Below, piece by piece: positions 37,501-52,500 of a DNA stretch of 64,000 bases. Below the pieces are notes generated by a model, which did not search any database, was not told the DNA's origin, and worked only from the letters and a program-made list of their open reading frames with translations. Source of the DNA: Agelas oroides. Lineage: Eukaryota > Porifera > Demospongiae > Agelasida > Agelasidae. The position numbers were made by a program, and so were the translations under genes. Each line of letters opens with the position of its first letter. Within the stretch, counting starts at the first letter, position 1. The stretch is taken from positions 30,804,316-30,868,315 of the forward strand of contig OX422183.1 in assembly GCA_949130485.1 (NCBI GenBank), written 5' to 3'.

Positions 37501-40500
37501 ATGCTGTATCCTTTATATGGCTTCTAACCGTCATCAGGACCAATTATTGAGCATTGGTCAACTCGATAAATGTACACTCCTCTCCTGCCAACATTGCTTC
37601 CTTCTTCAATGTCCACTGAATCCAATGTGAGTGCACTAGGAACCATAAAAGACCTGACACCATCTCCAGCATTGAAGCCAATATTGGCAAAACCCCATTC
37701 AATGTCACCATATATGAAGAACACAAATGTCTGCTGTCCATCTGTTGCAATCACAACCTGGAATGTGTTTTCCTGCAATAGCAATGTAAAGTATAGGTAA
37801 AGTACAACCAGCAGTGTTCATACAGTAACAAACAAACGCTTATTATGCAGCAGGGTACCTGTGATCCACTTCCAAACTCTGCCACTCGGTCCCATGTGGC
37901 TATAAGCAGCCTGGTTGGATTAAAGTTGCCAGACGATGGAAACAACTCCTGAAGTTCATTACGGACTCTTTGGAGAAGAGTAGCACTGGATGTCTGCCTG
38001 TAGAAAATGTTCCCAAACCTATTAATGTTCACATCATCCCAGAAAGGAGCAATCAGTGGAGAGCCAAATAATGGAAACCGTTGAGGAAAGAAGGCAGTAA
38101 ATTGAGATCGAAACGAAAGAATCCCATTTGTGTTTACCTGTAAAATAGAAATCATTCACGAAACAGGGTAATATGTCAGTATTATAATTCATCTTAAAGT
38201 TCAACAGTTAACGACATAAATGAATCCTGTCTGCATGTATAGAGGAAGTTCTTGACTGACTTACATAAAGTATGCTTTCAGATGCTTCAAAGAATCGAAA
38301 TGGTGTGGAGAGGAAGAGAGCAGGTGAGCTCCCATCATCAACCCTTTGCAACTGAGTATCACCCGCAATGACTCCAAAGGGATAGAAGTTGTTCATTGTG
38401 TTGTTCACTGTGTACATGATACAAGTTAAACAGAACTATTGCAGCAGATATTCAGTGTGAGCCTTACAAACATTCCTACCCTTCCTACTCACTTACGCTA
38501 CATGTACATTACAGTCATTTAATCATTTACAGGATCTTGTGAAAAACTAAAAGCCTTTATCAAAGTTTAACGACCTTAAGGTGCAGTAGAACCCTTGATT
38601 GAAACAGTTACTTTCCACATGAAAGTGACACACCCCTTATACAATCATGGGAGACTGTAATGTGATAATGTGACTCACTCACTCTGCGGCAATGCATGGA
38701 TTGCACACTAAGTCTTGCTGTATTTTCAAGTTAATATACTCATGGTATATAGGCCATCAAGGGTCTGGTTAATATGCTCACACTACGTTATTTGGTTAAT
38801 ATCCTCACACTATGCCAGGCCTTCCCACCCACCGTCCAGTTTTTTTTTTTTTTGAGTGTTTCCCATAACGGTCCAGTTCTTGATCACATACAGTATATAC
38901 TGTACATGAACAAAAACTGGATATTATGGGAAGGATTAGGGGGAATGTCCAATTTTTGGTTGCATTCAGTGTATAGTGTAAAGAATCAAAAAAATGAATG
39001 GTGGGTAGACTGGTGCACTGGGTACACTATAAAGATTGATGTAATATGATTATGTGAACATTAGTGTAAGCTGTTCATGGAGACAACATGTGTGATGTTA
39101 CTGGGTACCAGGCATGAGATTGGAATGAGTGTAGTAACATTCTACTTGCTGTATAGTAGGAACTTACTTTGTGGACATGGTACACAGGAGCCATTGTTCT
39201 GCATGTATGCACCCCCTCCTAAACCATTACAGCAGTCACTCGCTGAAAACGTCTGACCAGTCTCATTCACACAGACTCCACTACTGCTAATGTCTTGGTA
39301 GCATGTGAATGGTTCTGTCACTGAAACTGAGAAAGGTAGGATGAGTAGAAAAGATGATTATAAAGTCACACAAATTCAGACTTTGATTTGAGGTTGTATG
39401 TGTAAACTTAGTGTAGTTGTTTTACCCGTCATAAATGTTTCAAGTCCATAACATGTAGTGGGTTCTGCAGGGAACAAAAAAAAAAGATGACAGAGGTGGC
39501 AAATAAAGACAAGGAAATAAGACAATTTACATACCTGGATTTGGGCAGAGACTGATAGTATCCTGAATTAGAAAGAAAAACATTTTACAAATATATGCCA
39601 ACAACATGCAGAAGAGTGCATTTATTTGTCTGGTATTGGTAGGTACAATCTCTAATTCTACAAGCGTCATGATTGTGCATAAACTACATCAACACAGGAT
39701 CATTCCACTTTTACATCATTATTCACTCCCCATAAACATGAAGACAACTACGAAATTTGCTACAATTCAGTCTCTCAGACAGGTAATCAAACCTGTTGAT
39801 GGTATTTCACTATTCTAGGTCTTCACTAACTTCTGTAATATATGTTTATTTGCCTGTAATTAAATGCAAGGACTAAACTAGTTCACTTTCTAGAAAAATA
39901 AATGTGTGTATACCAGCAGAAAAATTTAAAAAGATATTGCATTGCACAATTAATAACCCATTCTTCATAGCTACATGTACATTCTTGAATAGTTATTTCA
40001 CAAGCAGTTGATACTACATACATGTGATTGCACAGTACATGTTACATACAAAGCAAAGTTGTCCACATGATGGGCAAATGAGAGATCCTTGGAAGCGAGA
40101 TCCAGATATAGAACCAGTGATATCCAAGATTAGCTGTAAATATAGCAAGGAAGTATTAACATCAGTGTCAGTTATATATAGTATTTGATGGTCTCCAATA
40201 CACTTTACCTCTTCTCCCTCGCAGCTACACTGAAACCATTGTCCCAACACCTGAATCCTCACACCCATGGACGCAGAGCAAGAATACTGAGAGACAGAGA
40301 CCAGTTTGTGGAGTAAAATACAATCACAGTAATAACATAACGACTTAAGTTATCAGCAATGGATTCATTCGTATGCAGGAGTACTTTTCTTTGAGACCAA
40401 AGGCTGCAATTCCACTAGGTGTTACTGCAAACTTTTAGCTATCATGAAACTGTACATTGACGACCACCTTGCTATGTAGGTCACTGTAAACATATATTAC

Positions 40501-43500
40501 ACTGTTATTTCAGTTTTCCTCATGGTCAATTGGTTAAACAACAACAGTTGCTAGTGGAATTTCAGTTGCAATGTTATAATAACAAACCTCCAGTTAATTT
40601 TTTTGTGTAAAGATGTAAGATTAACTTAAAATGCAGGCAGGTGTTAATTTATAGCCACACCTGGTAGCATCCACCTCCATACACTTCTGATGTAGAATTT
40701 GCTCCATTTGCTGTGAAAAACCATTGCCTTCCATGCTCTACACAACGAGATCCAGGACCATAGGTTTCGGCTTGAATATTTATTGCAGGTTGATTTGCTG
40801 CCATACTGCACACCTGAGAGGCACCTGGTACAAACTGAAATAGGAAGTAATGTATGTTTAATACACAAATTTTACCATTAGAAGTTTATCTGCAAAAATC
40901 TTGTAACATCAGTCAGTATATTTGGCTCAATAGAAAACAGCCCTCTTGGAGCTTGCACCTACCAGGCACAGTAGGTGTATGAGCCAACAGGGCTAGGTGC
41001 AAGTTCCGTGAAGTATAACCTCAATTCTTTTGTTTCAGAAGAGAGGATCGCTGTCCAAAAATGTCCAAAAATACCTTGTGTCCGTTCTTCGATCACTTCC
41101 TCTGTACCACAAATTTGTGTTTGGTTGTCGACTTCGTAAAATGTATACATTAAATTACTTGGTGACTGGGTCAGCTGCAACCAATCTAAATCTGTAATCC
41201 CACTGCCAAGTTCTGCAGTAAAGCAAAGTCACACTGATGTTTGCTCTTAGGAGTTCTGTGCGCAAAAACAGTTTATCTGGTACCATATGCCTGTACTCAG
41301 CAGTAAAAGAATGATATAGGGACTGCACACACAGTTTATTTTTAGGTGTGCTGCAGGCAATGGGCATCTGGAGACCTGAATAGTTCAAGACACCCTCCTA
41401 CTGGGCTGTGTACAATCAATGGACACTAGTGGACTGGACTGTTGGACTTAACTAGTGGACTGCCATTTCTTATGCTGAAATGATCAGTACTACAATGCTG
41501 CTCTGCACTCCTTGTTCAGGCTCACCCCACTGTGCCTCCTTCAGCAGCATTACGAACCCTGTCATGTTAGTTTCTGAGCCACAGCCTTTCTGTCCTCAAT
41601 TTCCACAATGTCAATGAAACGTGAACATGTGGAAACATTGCATCACCCACAAATAAGGCAGAATGTATACCAGGGCATTAGAATTGAAGATATAATCTGA
41701 ATCATTCCATTCATTTTTTTATACATGGTTTACCTGGGATGACCCAGTTAATGAGGAAATCCCCAATAGCACTTAGGCTAATTTTAAGGGGTTCCTCGGG
41801 ACCTACGGCTTAACATCCCCTCCAAAGCTGAAGCCTTTATTCAATACCTATTCAACTCACTCTGTTGTAGGTCAAATTCCAATTTAGCTAATTTCTTACA
41901 ATTGGGATTCAATTCACAATAATTCCAGGCAACTTTGCCATTCCATTTCAATTCTACATAATTCCATACAATTCCTCATAACAATTTGATTCCAGAAGTC
42001 CACAGTCTCCACGTACATATCATAGTTCTAACTTCTAACACTATGAAAGTCATTCAAGTCAATCTGAACATATTACAGTATAAGTAACACAGTTACTACT
42101 TACTAGTCCTTTATGCCAGTGTGGAATTGGTACGGAATTGTGGAATTTCACCTAGGACTCCAATTCTATTCTATTCCATTTGTTACAATGCCCCTTGCAT
42201 TCAATTCACATTCATTCCTCTTAGTGCAAAATTCCAGAATCATTCCATTTCCAACATATCAATTCCAATGCCTTGAATGCATATACGGAATATATGCATG
42301 TACCATAGTATATATGAGATAGACGATTTTCACTACAAATGTGGGCTCACTCGTGCTTGCCCCAACTAAGGGAATCCAGTGCATTGTGGGGGCGAGCATG
42401 AGCGATTTGTTTGAAGCATTGATATTACACCTTGTACATATATAACAATCTCACATAAGCAGTTTTCCAATGTATGCAAAGATGACATTGATCTTATGCA
42501 CCACAAAGTGGGTTGACTCCTTAAAAGGCTGTCATTAATTCATTGAAACAGTGGTATGATCAGCCTCTTCTCAAGAAGCTAGGTCAGTGAGGTAGTTCTA
42601 TATGCCTCAGAATGCACCAGAATGTACCACAGGAGACCTAAAATTACAAAAAAATTCCTGGGGGAGCATACTCCCTACCCCTCTACAGTGAAGGGCTTTA
42701 GGGTGGCCATGTTCTCTAATAAGTTTGCCCCCACCCCCCCAGATGAAAAGCGTTATGTATGGCCCTGTCAAATTGCCACACAATACGCACAACAAAATTC
42801 CCACTGACCCTTAGTCCTCAAGCTAAGACCAATTTCTAGAGAAAATGGTCTAGCTTTGATTGCACCTCCTAGTTTCAGAATGCTTCTAATCCAAAACTTT
42901 TCTCTTTCTAGGCATTTAATAGGTACTAACATGTTCGTCTGCATGGAGCTACTGCAATGCTCTCAATATATAGCTATCTTCGAGTCTTTGACCATCAGCA
43001 TAAAATGCTTGTACAGAAATTGAGGCTTTGTTGAAGTACCTCAAGCGAGAGGACGGCAACGCTCCCCGACAAATCCGCACGCAATGTTTATGAAGACGTA
43101 ATACAATGAATGGCTTCACCGCCAAATTTAAATTCCACCAATATTTCCAGTTATATGGAAGGACACGTGAGGCAATTCCTGTGATTACATTTGCTAATGC
43201 TAAAGGTAGGGCAACCTTGTATATCACACGTCTTTAGATCATTCGAGTCAATTAAGCACACTCAACTGTATTTATTTGCTTTCTGTTGATTTTTGCTCAG
43301 GGATCAGGTCAGGATCAACTTCCATTACATGATAGATCAATTTGCAAGCTTGACATGACCTTGTCTTAGCTTCTCTGGGCTGCTGCATGTTTATGCATGC
43401 ACTGCCACCTTGTTTTCAACACCTCTGCAATAATGTGTCCAGTCAAACAGCATGCTACTTGGCTTGAATTTATTCTAGGCTGCTACTGTTATACCCTCCC

Positions 43501-46500
43501 ATTGTAAGCTGTGCACTAGTGAACCTGATGTCCACAATTACATACTTCTATGGAAATCCCTGTAACTACATATTGAGACATGGTTAGTATCACTGGATAA
43601 GAAGGGGTTAGCTATTAGTGTAATGTTCATCCATACCAAAGCTGGAAGTTGAAGAGGACAGTAGTCAGGTGTTATCACACTACCACCAACTCCAGGAGCA
43701 ATAGTAGAATCGAAATTTGGTCCCGAGTTGAAATACTATATTTATTGGGGTAACAAAATGTGAGAGATACTTTGGTTAATATGAAGAGTGAATGTGCACA
43801 TGAAAATTGTCTACAAAACACCTTGAGCAGATCTGTCTTAGCTGGCTTGTATATTTATGTGTGGCTAGGCATGCTGGATGTATGCATAACATGAGAAAAC
43901 TGTTTAGCTAGTGTACATTGTCAACATCCAGTAGCTATTGTATCAGTTAGCTAAATTTCATTTCTGAGTTGTACATACCTGAAATTCGGTTGGTACTCCC
44001 CCTCGATTAATCAAATTGCAAGCTGAAACAATTGCTCTGTCAATGGTGCATCCAAGACGAAAGGGACTTTGGCGCAAGTAATTGCAGTATGGTGCCAGAG
44101 TTGCTCCTCTGCAGCAGTCACAAAGAAAGTAACAATGTTACATGATCATTCTACAGGTCATGCACATTACAGTAATTGTTCACAAGCAACTATTGTACTA
44201 CTTTGTAGTTGGGGCGAGCCTGAGCGAGCCCCACACTAGCGGGACTGCATTGCGGAAGTGTGTGTGTATACGTACGTACGTACGTGCTTGCTTGCGGCCA
44301 TATACCGTAAATTTTAAATGAGCGCATTCAAATATTTCACGAAGACCGATCTCGTGCACGAAGCATGTTATGAGGGCTACTGCCCGAGTGCAGCGTCGGC
44401 GACCAGAAGCGAAGACAACCGAAGTTAAAGCACGCGTGGTAACTTACTTCTGGTTTGTACTTCTTCCGACCATCAACGGCGGGCCGCTCATAGGCGGTAC
44501 AAATATGGACAGTGGTAGAGGTCGCTTCAGGTAAGAGCCAGTCATGCATGGCATGAATGGCACTCATAAACGCCAGAAATTCAGCTCATGATTTAGCTTA
44601 GTCCATGCATGTATAGCTGCATTAGCTGCCCTGGCATGGCTGGCATACGTGATACTGAGCTATCTCGGGTGAGGACTTAGCTACTTATGCGTTTTGAAAT
44701 GTACCACGACAAATTAGTAAACAAGCAGTGTGCTGCTCGTTCAGGCTTGCCCCAAGATGATGAATCATCCCACTAGTTATGTTAGTTGTGGTTATCTGAA
44801 CTTTCTTGGTTGGCACTTTGAGTTGATCCTCGACATTAGCCATGATGTTAAGTTCTGTGTAGACTTAAAGTATAAAAAGATAAAGAACTATTTCCTCTCT
44901 CTCCACAACTTAACCACTTGCTAATAGCTAACCACAGTGGACTAAATGTACCATAAAACATGAACTATATAATATACTAACCTTTCCTGTTGTGTTTCAA
45001 TCCATTCTCCGCAGCTTCCATGAGGAATTACACAGCCAGTATTCTGTCCCCATGCCAGTGGCTCTGCCATGCTATAGTTGGCTCGGTACCATCTAAAGAA
45101 TTTGTACTTTGTAAAGAATTAGTAAGTACAAGTAACTTTGTAATAGGTATGGTAGTCAGTGATATGTATATACCGGTAGTCAATAACTGCCCAAGAGTGA
45201 GGGCAGAGCTCAAAGACAAGAGTTGGTTATTGTAAACCCCATAGTTGCGAAGTAATTTATTCTCCCACACCTTGTTGCTACTGATATACACATAGCATAT
45301 GAAACAAGCAGAGTAATACTTCTGTAAAGGACACGTAAACTAACCCGGTATCTTCCATAAGACCAAATGTTACTCTGGAAAAGCGAACATTGAACAGAAA
45401 TACTCCAGTCATTCCTTCATTCTGCAGAAGATGGTTGTCGGTGGTCAGAATAATTTAATACTTACACACTCTTCGTATTTCAACATTACCCCAAGAATTC
45501 TTTGTTCGAAGTGTGCAGATCTAGTTCCTCCTCCTCCTTGATTTTCAAGTTCTACACCTTCAATGGTGGAGCAGTTATAATGAATCCGTGCTTGTTCCTA
45601 TAATTATGATAGTAAAAAAAGGAAGATACACAGTTTATGTATCACACCCCAAGATATTTTATCACCATAGTACAAAGCTATACCAGAAAATATCACAAGC
45701 TTGTTGCCGTCTGTATTGTTACGAGTGGACAGCACAAGTAACAATGCAAACGGCAACAAACGAATGATTTTTCCAGTATAGCTTGGTACTATGGTCATAA
45801 TGATTTACATGAACCTTCGATTTGATTGCATGTTCAGACGTATGCACATGACTTGTACCTGATACATATTCTCGTGTAAATACAGCTTTCTATAAACTGC
45901 GTGCAAATACATTCACATCAGTTAGACGTATGATAATAAGAAAGTATATAATTATTGGGATAATGACAAATTAAATCGGAAACTTCATAATATGTCAGAT
46001 AAACAACAAGATTTTAGTGTACAGCTTAGGTTTCAATCTCACGGAAAAATATCACCAAACTGGGATTTACTTGTATGATTGTGGTCACAATTTTACTACA
46101 GTTTTGGAAGCAACATGCTTAAATGCAGTTCTAAAAGTCTCTAAGTCTCTCATACCACAACATTGGGAGTTACAAACTGCACAACTTCATGATTGATAGC
46201 TCCATTGCGTGTCCGCCAGTCTGGGTATGTGGTTGTCCTGATGGTTGTGTTGCTGGGAACAAAACCTCTGCAAACAAAATAAAATGAATGTAACTATCTT
46301 GCATGCTTGAAATATCATACCCTACACAAAATAATGCAGAAATAGCAGTAAAGAGTCTTCTATTAAACCATAAATGCAGGAGGAAGCAGATTTCAATGTT
46401 GGCTCTAGCCAATGTGGTGGCAAGTCACGTATGATTGTAATTGCGTAACTGGACTACAAGTACCAACCAAACAAACTACCTCTGCTTGTACACAGACCTC

Positions 46501-49500
46501 TTACAAATTTCAGTCAGATGGCCAACAACAATTATTTTCAAGTACACAAAAGGTGAGAACATGATAGTATCAAATAAAGGCATGCAGTGTTTGGAAAACT
46601 ATCAGCAGTACTCTTGCCACATTCAGATACAGACATGCATAGCCTTGTATCCAAGCAACATTGGCCTGCATGTAAAGCTAATACTGACAGAGCTTTAATT
46701 TGCTCACCCAAATGCATCAGTTGGTGGTCTTCCAAACTGATCTCTTGGTGTACGAGGATTGCCATCTTCATCACGAAAGAAAGGATATGCAGTTGGAGAA
46801 AATCCCTAAATGGAAAGTGAATAATGAAGCCATACAATACATCTATAGTGGACACATAAGGAGCTTCAGTATATCTCTTTACTATAGAAACCGGAAAGGG
46901 GAGAGGGCACATAACTCCGTAAAGAGAAAAAATTATCAGTAACTCAACTTTGCAGCACATGCTAATGCACTTCATTGCAAATCAGTGGATTTCTTGTCCA
47001 AACATCTTTCAGTGCACAACTGAATGGGCCTAACAATGTGGATATCTCAACAAGGTGTAGTTTTCGTAAACTGTTTTCCTTTATTGAAGCAAAAACAGTT
47101 TCTCTTACCAGTGCATGAACAACTTCGTGTATCCCTATTCTGATATTGTCATCATCCGACCTTAATGGAAACTGATCAGGACAGAAGTTAATAGCTCCTG
47201 CAATCGGCCTGAGGAGAGTATAAGGATATACTAAAAAATGTTGTGAAACAACACTGCTTTTTTGAAATGATTATACACTATTAGACGCACTGTTCAGATC
47301 CCAAATTCAGCTGTATATACTGAGTGCTTAGGAATTTGCCACTGCAGGCTGAACTCCATAGCTTTAAGCCCTGTTTGCACTAGGCCTTTAACCCAGATCC
47401 AATTCCGGATTAAACTAATCCGAGTAGGCGTAGACGTGCAAATCTGGATTGTAATCCGAGTTAGATAACCCACCTCCAAATGTGGGTTGAACCCAGGTTG
47501 CAATTCGGATTAGGATCTGAACAGTGCATGTAAATAGGTGGCATGGTTTGCGCCGATTGTTTCAATAGGGTGCTAGTCTGGGGGTGTGGCACGAATGTTA
47601 TTCAGCATGTGCTAACATAGCGCTAAATTGGGTTTATTGCTCGCTACATGATGACATCTCTACTGACCAAACAATAATCCTGTATTTAGCACGCATTTAG
47701 CATGCGTTAGCATGTAACTTGCATGCAGTAGTGATGATTACTCTTTGATTCTGTTGGCTGGTATTCATAATTATGTAGTTTCGTCCATTCCAACCACAGT
47801 TTTGCCATCGTCATTTGGAAACTTTTCAACCACAATACTATAGTCTTCTCACATCTTGTACAACAGGTTAATATAGCACTGTAGTCGAAACGTTGCCAGT
47901 TGATATTTTGATCAGAAAATTCTGGTTGGAGATTAAGCAACCACGTAATCAAATACCAGCCACCAAGAGATTAATGATAGCTACCGCACGCTAAATATGG
48001 ATTAAGTTGAGCGCTAGCATATGTATTATAGGTAGCGTGGGCTAAATGTGTGTTTGATAACTTCAATGTCACACCCGCTGACTAGAACCCCACAGTATAT
48101 ATGTAAGTGGATTGTCTGCTGCCTATGAAAGTTATTAGTATCTTTAGACCATAAATGAATAATAAATGAGGCAGAAGCTTTGATGTTTACTGGGTAGGTT
48201 AAAGCCCTCATGCATATTCATCAGTGCATTGCACATTCTTCATGATATCCATTGAAAAGAAGCTTGATTTACAAACAGGTACAATTACAACAAATTAAAC
48301 AAGCAACCAGTATGCCACATTTGGCATACTAAATGCTTAGTATACCAACAGTACTCAGCTTCTTCACAGATAGCACTTCGACTTTCTCCTTCACTCCACG
48401 AACTTGACACAAGGCGCGATAGACGCTCACAGCCCACTGCGTACTTCGCCTGGTTTTCTCTGGAATCCGATCTCGGATGGCATGATCAACTTCCTCACCG
48501 GTGAGACTTGGCCCAAATCATACATCACTCTCCTCTCGCGACAGCTGAAAGTCCTCCGCATCGTCAACGTTCGTCGGGTCAAAGTTGCCAGGGGAGAACA
48601 CATTTTCCCACTCAAATTCGCTAATAGGGAAGCTGTGGAAGTTGACAGGGGGGACACTGTTCGCAGACTCGACGAAGTCTCCAGGGGGAAAGATGCTCGC
48701 CGTAGGAGGGAAACCGTTCGTCGACCTGAAACCACCAGGGGGAAACCGAGCGTTTACCGACTCGAAGTCGCCACCGAGGGGCTCAAACCAAAGCTGGTTA
48801 AATCCCCAGCCAGTCGCCAGCTGCTCCTCCATTACGCACGAGCTTGAGTCACAATACAGCTTATTACTCCCAACCAACCTTCTCACTGACAACTTCGACA
48901 GTACTAAACTTGATCCCGCCTGCCGCCTCGAGCTTTATATAGCGGCTACTACAGACGTCACTAACTTATTAGCTGCTAAGTTGTCGTCCATCACCTTAGG
49001 TTTGGCAATATAATTTTGTATTACTGTTTTTCGTGTGTACACGAAAATATCTGAAGAGTCACCAGATCTTTCACACTCTAATTGACTGCATCTTCACCTC
49101 ACAATCTAGCTTTTGATTGCTTGCAGGATGCAAAATAGAACTATCAAAAACTGGATGCACAAGTTGTGTCCCATCATTTCATACAGTGCAGTCCGACCAT
49201 GTGTACACGAAAATATCTGAAGAGTCACCAGATCTTTCACACTCTAATTGACTGCATCTTCACCTCACAATCTAGCTTTTGATTGCTTGCAGGATGCAAA
49301 ATAGAACTATCAAAAACTGGATGCACAAGTTGTGTCCCATCATTTCATACAGTGCAGTCCGACCACATTGTCACATGAGTGTAAATAACAGTCTTGTGAA
49401 AATAGCTACAAAGAGTCAGGACATATTTTCTGCTACTGCAGCTGTTGAAATAGGCCTACTTTTCATGGAGTTGGCACACTTCACAAAAGGCATTTCAACC

Positions 49501-52500
49501 GCATTATTCGCATCATCCAACTAACTGCATTCCAGTGGAACACAGTGTACATGTAGTTCATCATGCATATCACTATAGTACTGCACTATACCGCGGAGTT
49601 GTAGTGCAAACTTAGTCTCATGGGAGCGAAGTTATGTAAATGTTAACAGTACTTACCTTATAAAGGCCTCTACTGTGTATGGCACGTGCATGACTGCTTC
49701 AACAATAGCTGTTCAAAGTTGAATCACTCCAAATAGAGCCATCTCCTATAGTTTGCTTCAAGGTTCAAGGTTCGACTCCACCCACTCGCGCATGCGCAGT
49801 TTGGCAGTTTGAACTTCGTCCAGAGACTAAGTCCAAAAAAGAGTGCGTCAGATAAGAATTCACTGCCCTACAGTGCCACATTTTCTTTCCCATGGGGCGT
49901 GACCGGAACGTCTGCTTATCGCTTGGAATATACTTTGCATCTCATCTAAATTTTCACATGTACAATTCATGAAACCATCTATACACCAACACACACAAAA
50001 GTTATATATACTTAAATTTCAGCATGTATAATCTTCAAATTTGTTTTCAATTCTTAATTAGTAGGTACTTGCTTCATGCTGTATTAGGACAAGGTCAACA
50101 CCACTTCTATCAATGAATCCCACGGTGGTGCCCATTTTGTTCTATTCAGTATTCTCATTAACACACTGGCATAACTTTAACAGATATCACTGTTGAGTAA
50201 ACTACCAGGCCTCACCGATCCAAAGTGGACTCCATCTGGCAGAGATTGGCAAACGCTAAAACGTTGCCACCGCATGGACTTACTGGATTGGCCCCTACAT
50301 ACAGAATATAGTCTGTGTTGTTCACTCCTGGACCATCTAAGCCCATTGTTTCACAATTTGGTGCATTGTTATTGCACTGTACACAGCGCTGCAGATTGAG
50401 AAGAAGTACAATTAATGCACAAGAAATACAGTGCTTTGGTGCATTATGTACTGCTGCATGTAGCTAGCTATTCATTGCACGTCTTTTGCTATAGTTTTCA
50501 TTTTTCAGACTAAGAGGTAAAGAAAAAACATGCAGCAATCGCTTTCTTGTGTAAAACTGACCCAGTGTGTGGACTTCATACAGTGCAAGATTCTAAGCTT
50601 GGCAGAAAACTGTGCATTTTTGCAGTCCTAGTCAATTTTGTTAGCTAAACAAATGAGATATTACGATAAGGGGGTGATGTTGTAATAATATAAATGGGCT
50701 TGTGGTTCTCAATTTGTATATTAGCTAGAAGCACTATTGTAATGCTACAGTACACTTGTCAGGCACAGTAACTCCTGATTTCTGTGATCTAATTCCTCTC
50801 TGCTGCCACATATATATCACACTGCCACATATATCACTTTACCTTCAGATGTTCTTCAGGCACTTGAACTGCCACACAGAGTGTTTGACTACTACACTGT
50901 GTAGTACATTGTCGCACAGGTCCATTTGGAGGCTCAAAAGCACCACCAACACAGTCCCTGCATGCAAAACAGAATTTGAGGAAAGTTACATACGTATTGT
51001 GAAAGCCACATCTTTCCTCATATACATGCAATGATATTACACTGGGAAGTATATACATAGAAGATAAAACCAAGTAATAGGGTCAGGGCTGTAGCTACCG
51101 GTAGGGTTAGTTTCAACCGGATCACTTTTCCCTCACTCATTACTCGGTGTATGTTCACACAGTCCCCCATGCAAGCACACTGCACGCACTGGGAGGTGAC
51201 AATGTGAGATGGCTGCGAACAGTGCATGCGAAAGCATCTCTTCCAAGTATACCAAATGTTTTCGTTCTTCCAAGCGAGTGATTGCTGTCGCAAGCCTCAT
51301 CTGTAAAGGGTGTGGCTTATCAGTGGTGTACGGCGCAATGGTCAGGAAAGGTAGATATTGATGCATGTGAAACTCTGTCGTCTGGCCTCCAAGAAGCATC
51401 ATATTTGGCCCCCAAAAATGTCTAGATGCAATATCAATTTCAAAAAATTCTGGGAGGGGGGGGGGGGGGGGGACATGCCCCCAGCCCCTAGTCTCGTGAC
51501 CAGCCGGATATACCTACGGAAAGTCCGTCTGGTAACGTTGGGCTCGATTCTGGGGCTTTTCTACTTACGACGGAGTTATTTGAACGTGCCAATCAAATTG
51601 TAGCATGTCCAATTACTGGGGCGGCCCACTGGCACCCTAGCGCTTGTGCGGATGCTAATAATTGGTGATAATTGAAGCCATGTAGAGGTGAGAACGTCCA
51701 TATATGGCCAATGCCGGCCGCGTTCAAACCCTGCTGACGTGTGCAAAAGCCCAAGAAAGGCGCGCAATGTTACCAGACTGATTTTCCGTAGGTTATTTCT
51801 GGCTGGGCACGAGACTACCAGCCCCTCATAGCTGTAGTGTGCTTACACATGCACTAGTAACCTGATCTGATAGCTATGGCACTGACAGTGCACACCTTAC
51901 AAACTTTAATTACATGAATAACAGTTGCAGTCGATCCCATCCAAGGTGGATGTCCTTGGAACCAATATCATGCTTTGACTAGTAAAGTGTTCTCATTTAT
52001 ATGAAGTAGGGATTTTGTCAATTAGAATTTCTTACATTAAATTGGATCATACATAGTATTAGAATAATTACAGTATGTATATGCATGGTAGACTAAGTAA
52101 TTCATGTCAGCAATAGCATGCAACACACCTTTCAAGAAGGATTGGAGAAGTAGCAGGAATTACACTCAGTGCAGCTTCAATCCTTGATTCAACTACTGGC
52201 ATTATGATATTCTGTAATGGGGAAAAATCAGCGAACAGGGATTAGAATTTATCACTTTATGAAGAGCACAATTTACCATTAATAACCCTGAAGGTGCATT
52301 GCAGGATGCAGGTCTTGACTAGAAGCAAAGTGACAGAGGGGATATTTGATAACTGAAAGAATTAGACATCTCAACATGTACTGCAAAATGAGGGTTATTT
52401 GGTATATTATAAAGAAAAGGAAAACATTAAAAGATGTAGGGATGGCATGCCAAAAGTATGCAAACAAGGTAGGGATGAGGTAAAAGTGAAGGTAAATATG

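Noticed and set aside
47500-48000. Possible tRNA or small RNA gene
   Set aside because: No cloverleaf, A box or B box could be traced; only degenerate repeats are seen.
48404-48847. Plus-strand frame of 147 codons rich in Arg
   Set aside because: It is antisense to the minus-strand fragment, which keeps a recognisable motif; the plus frame shows none.
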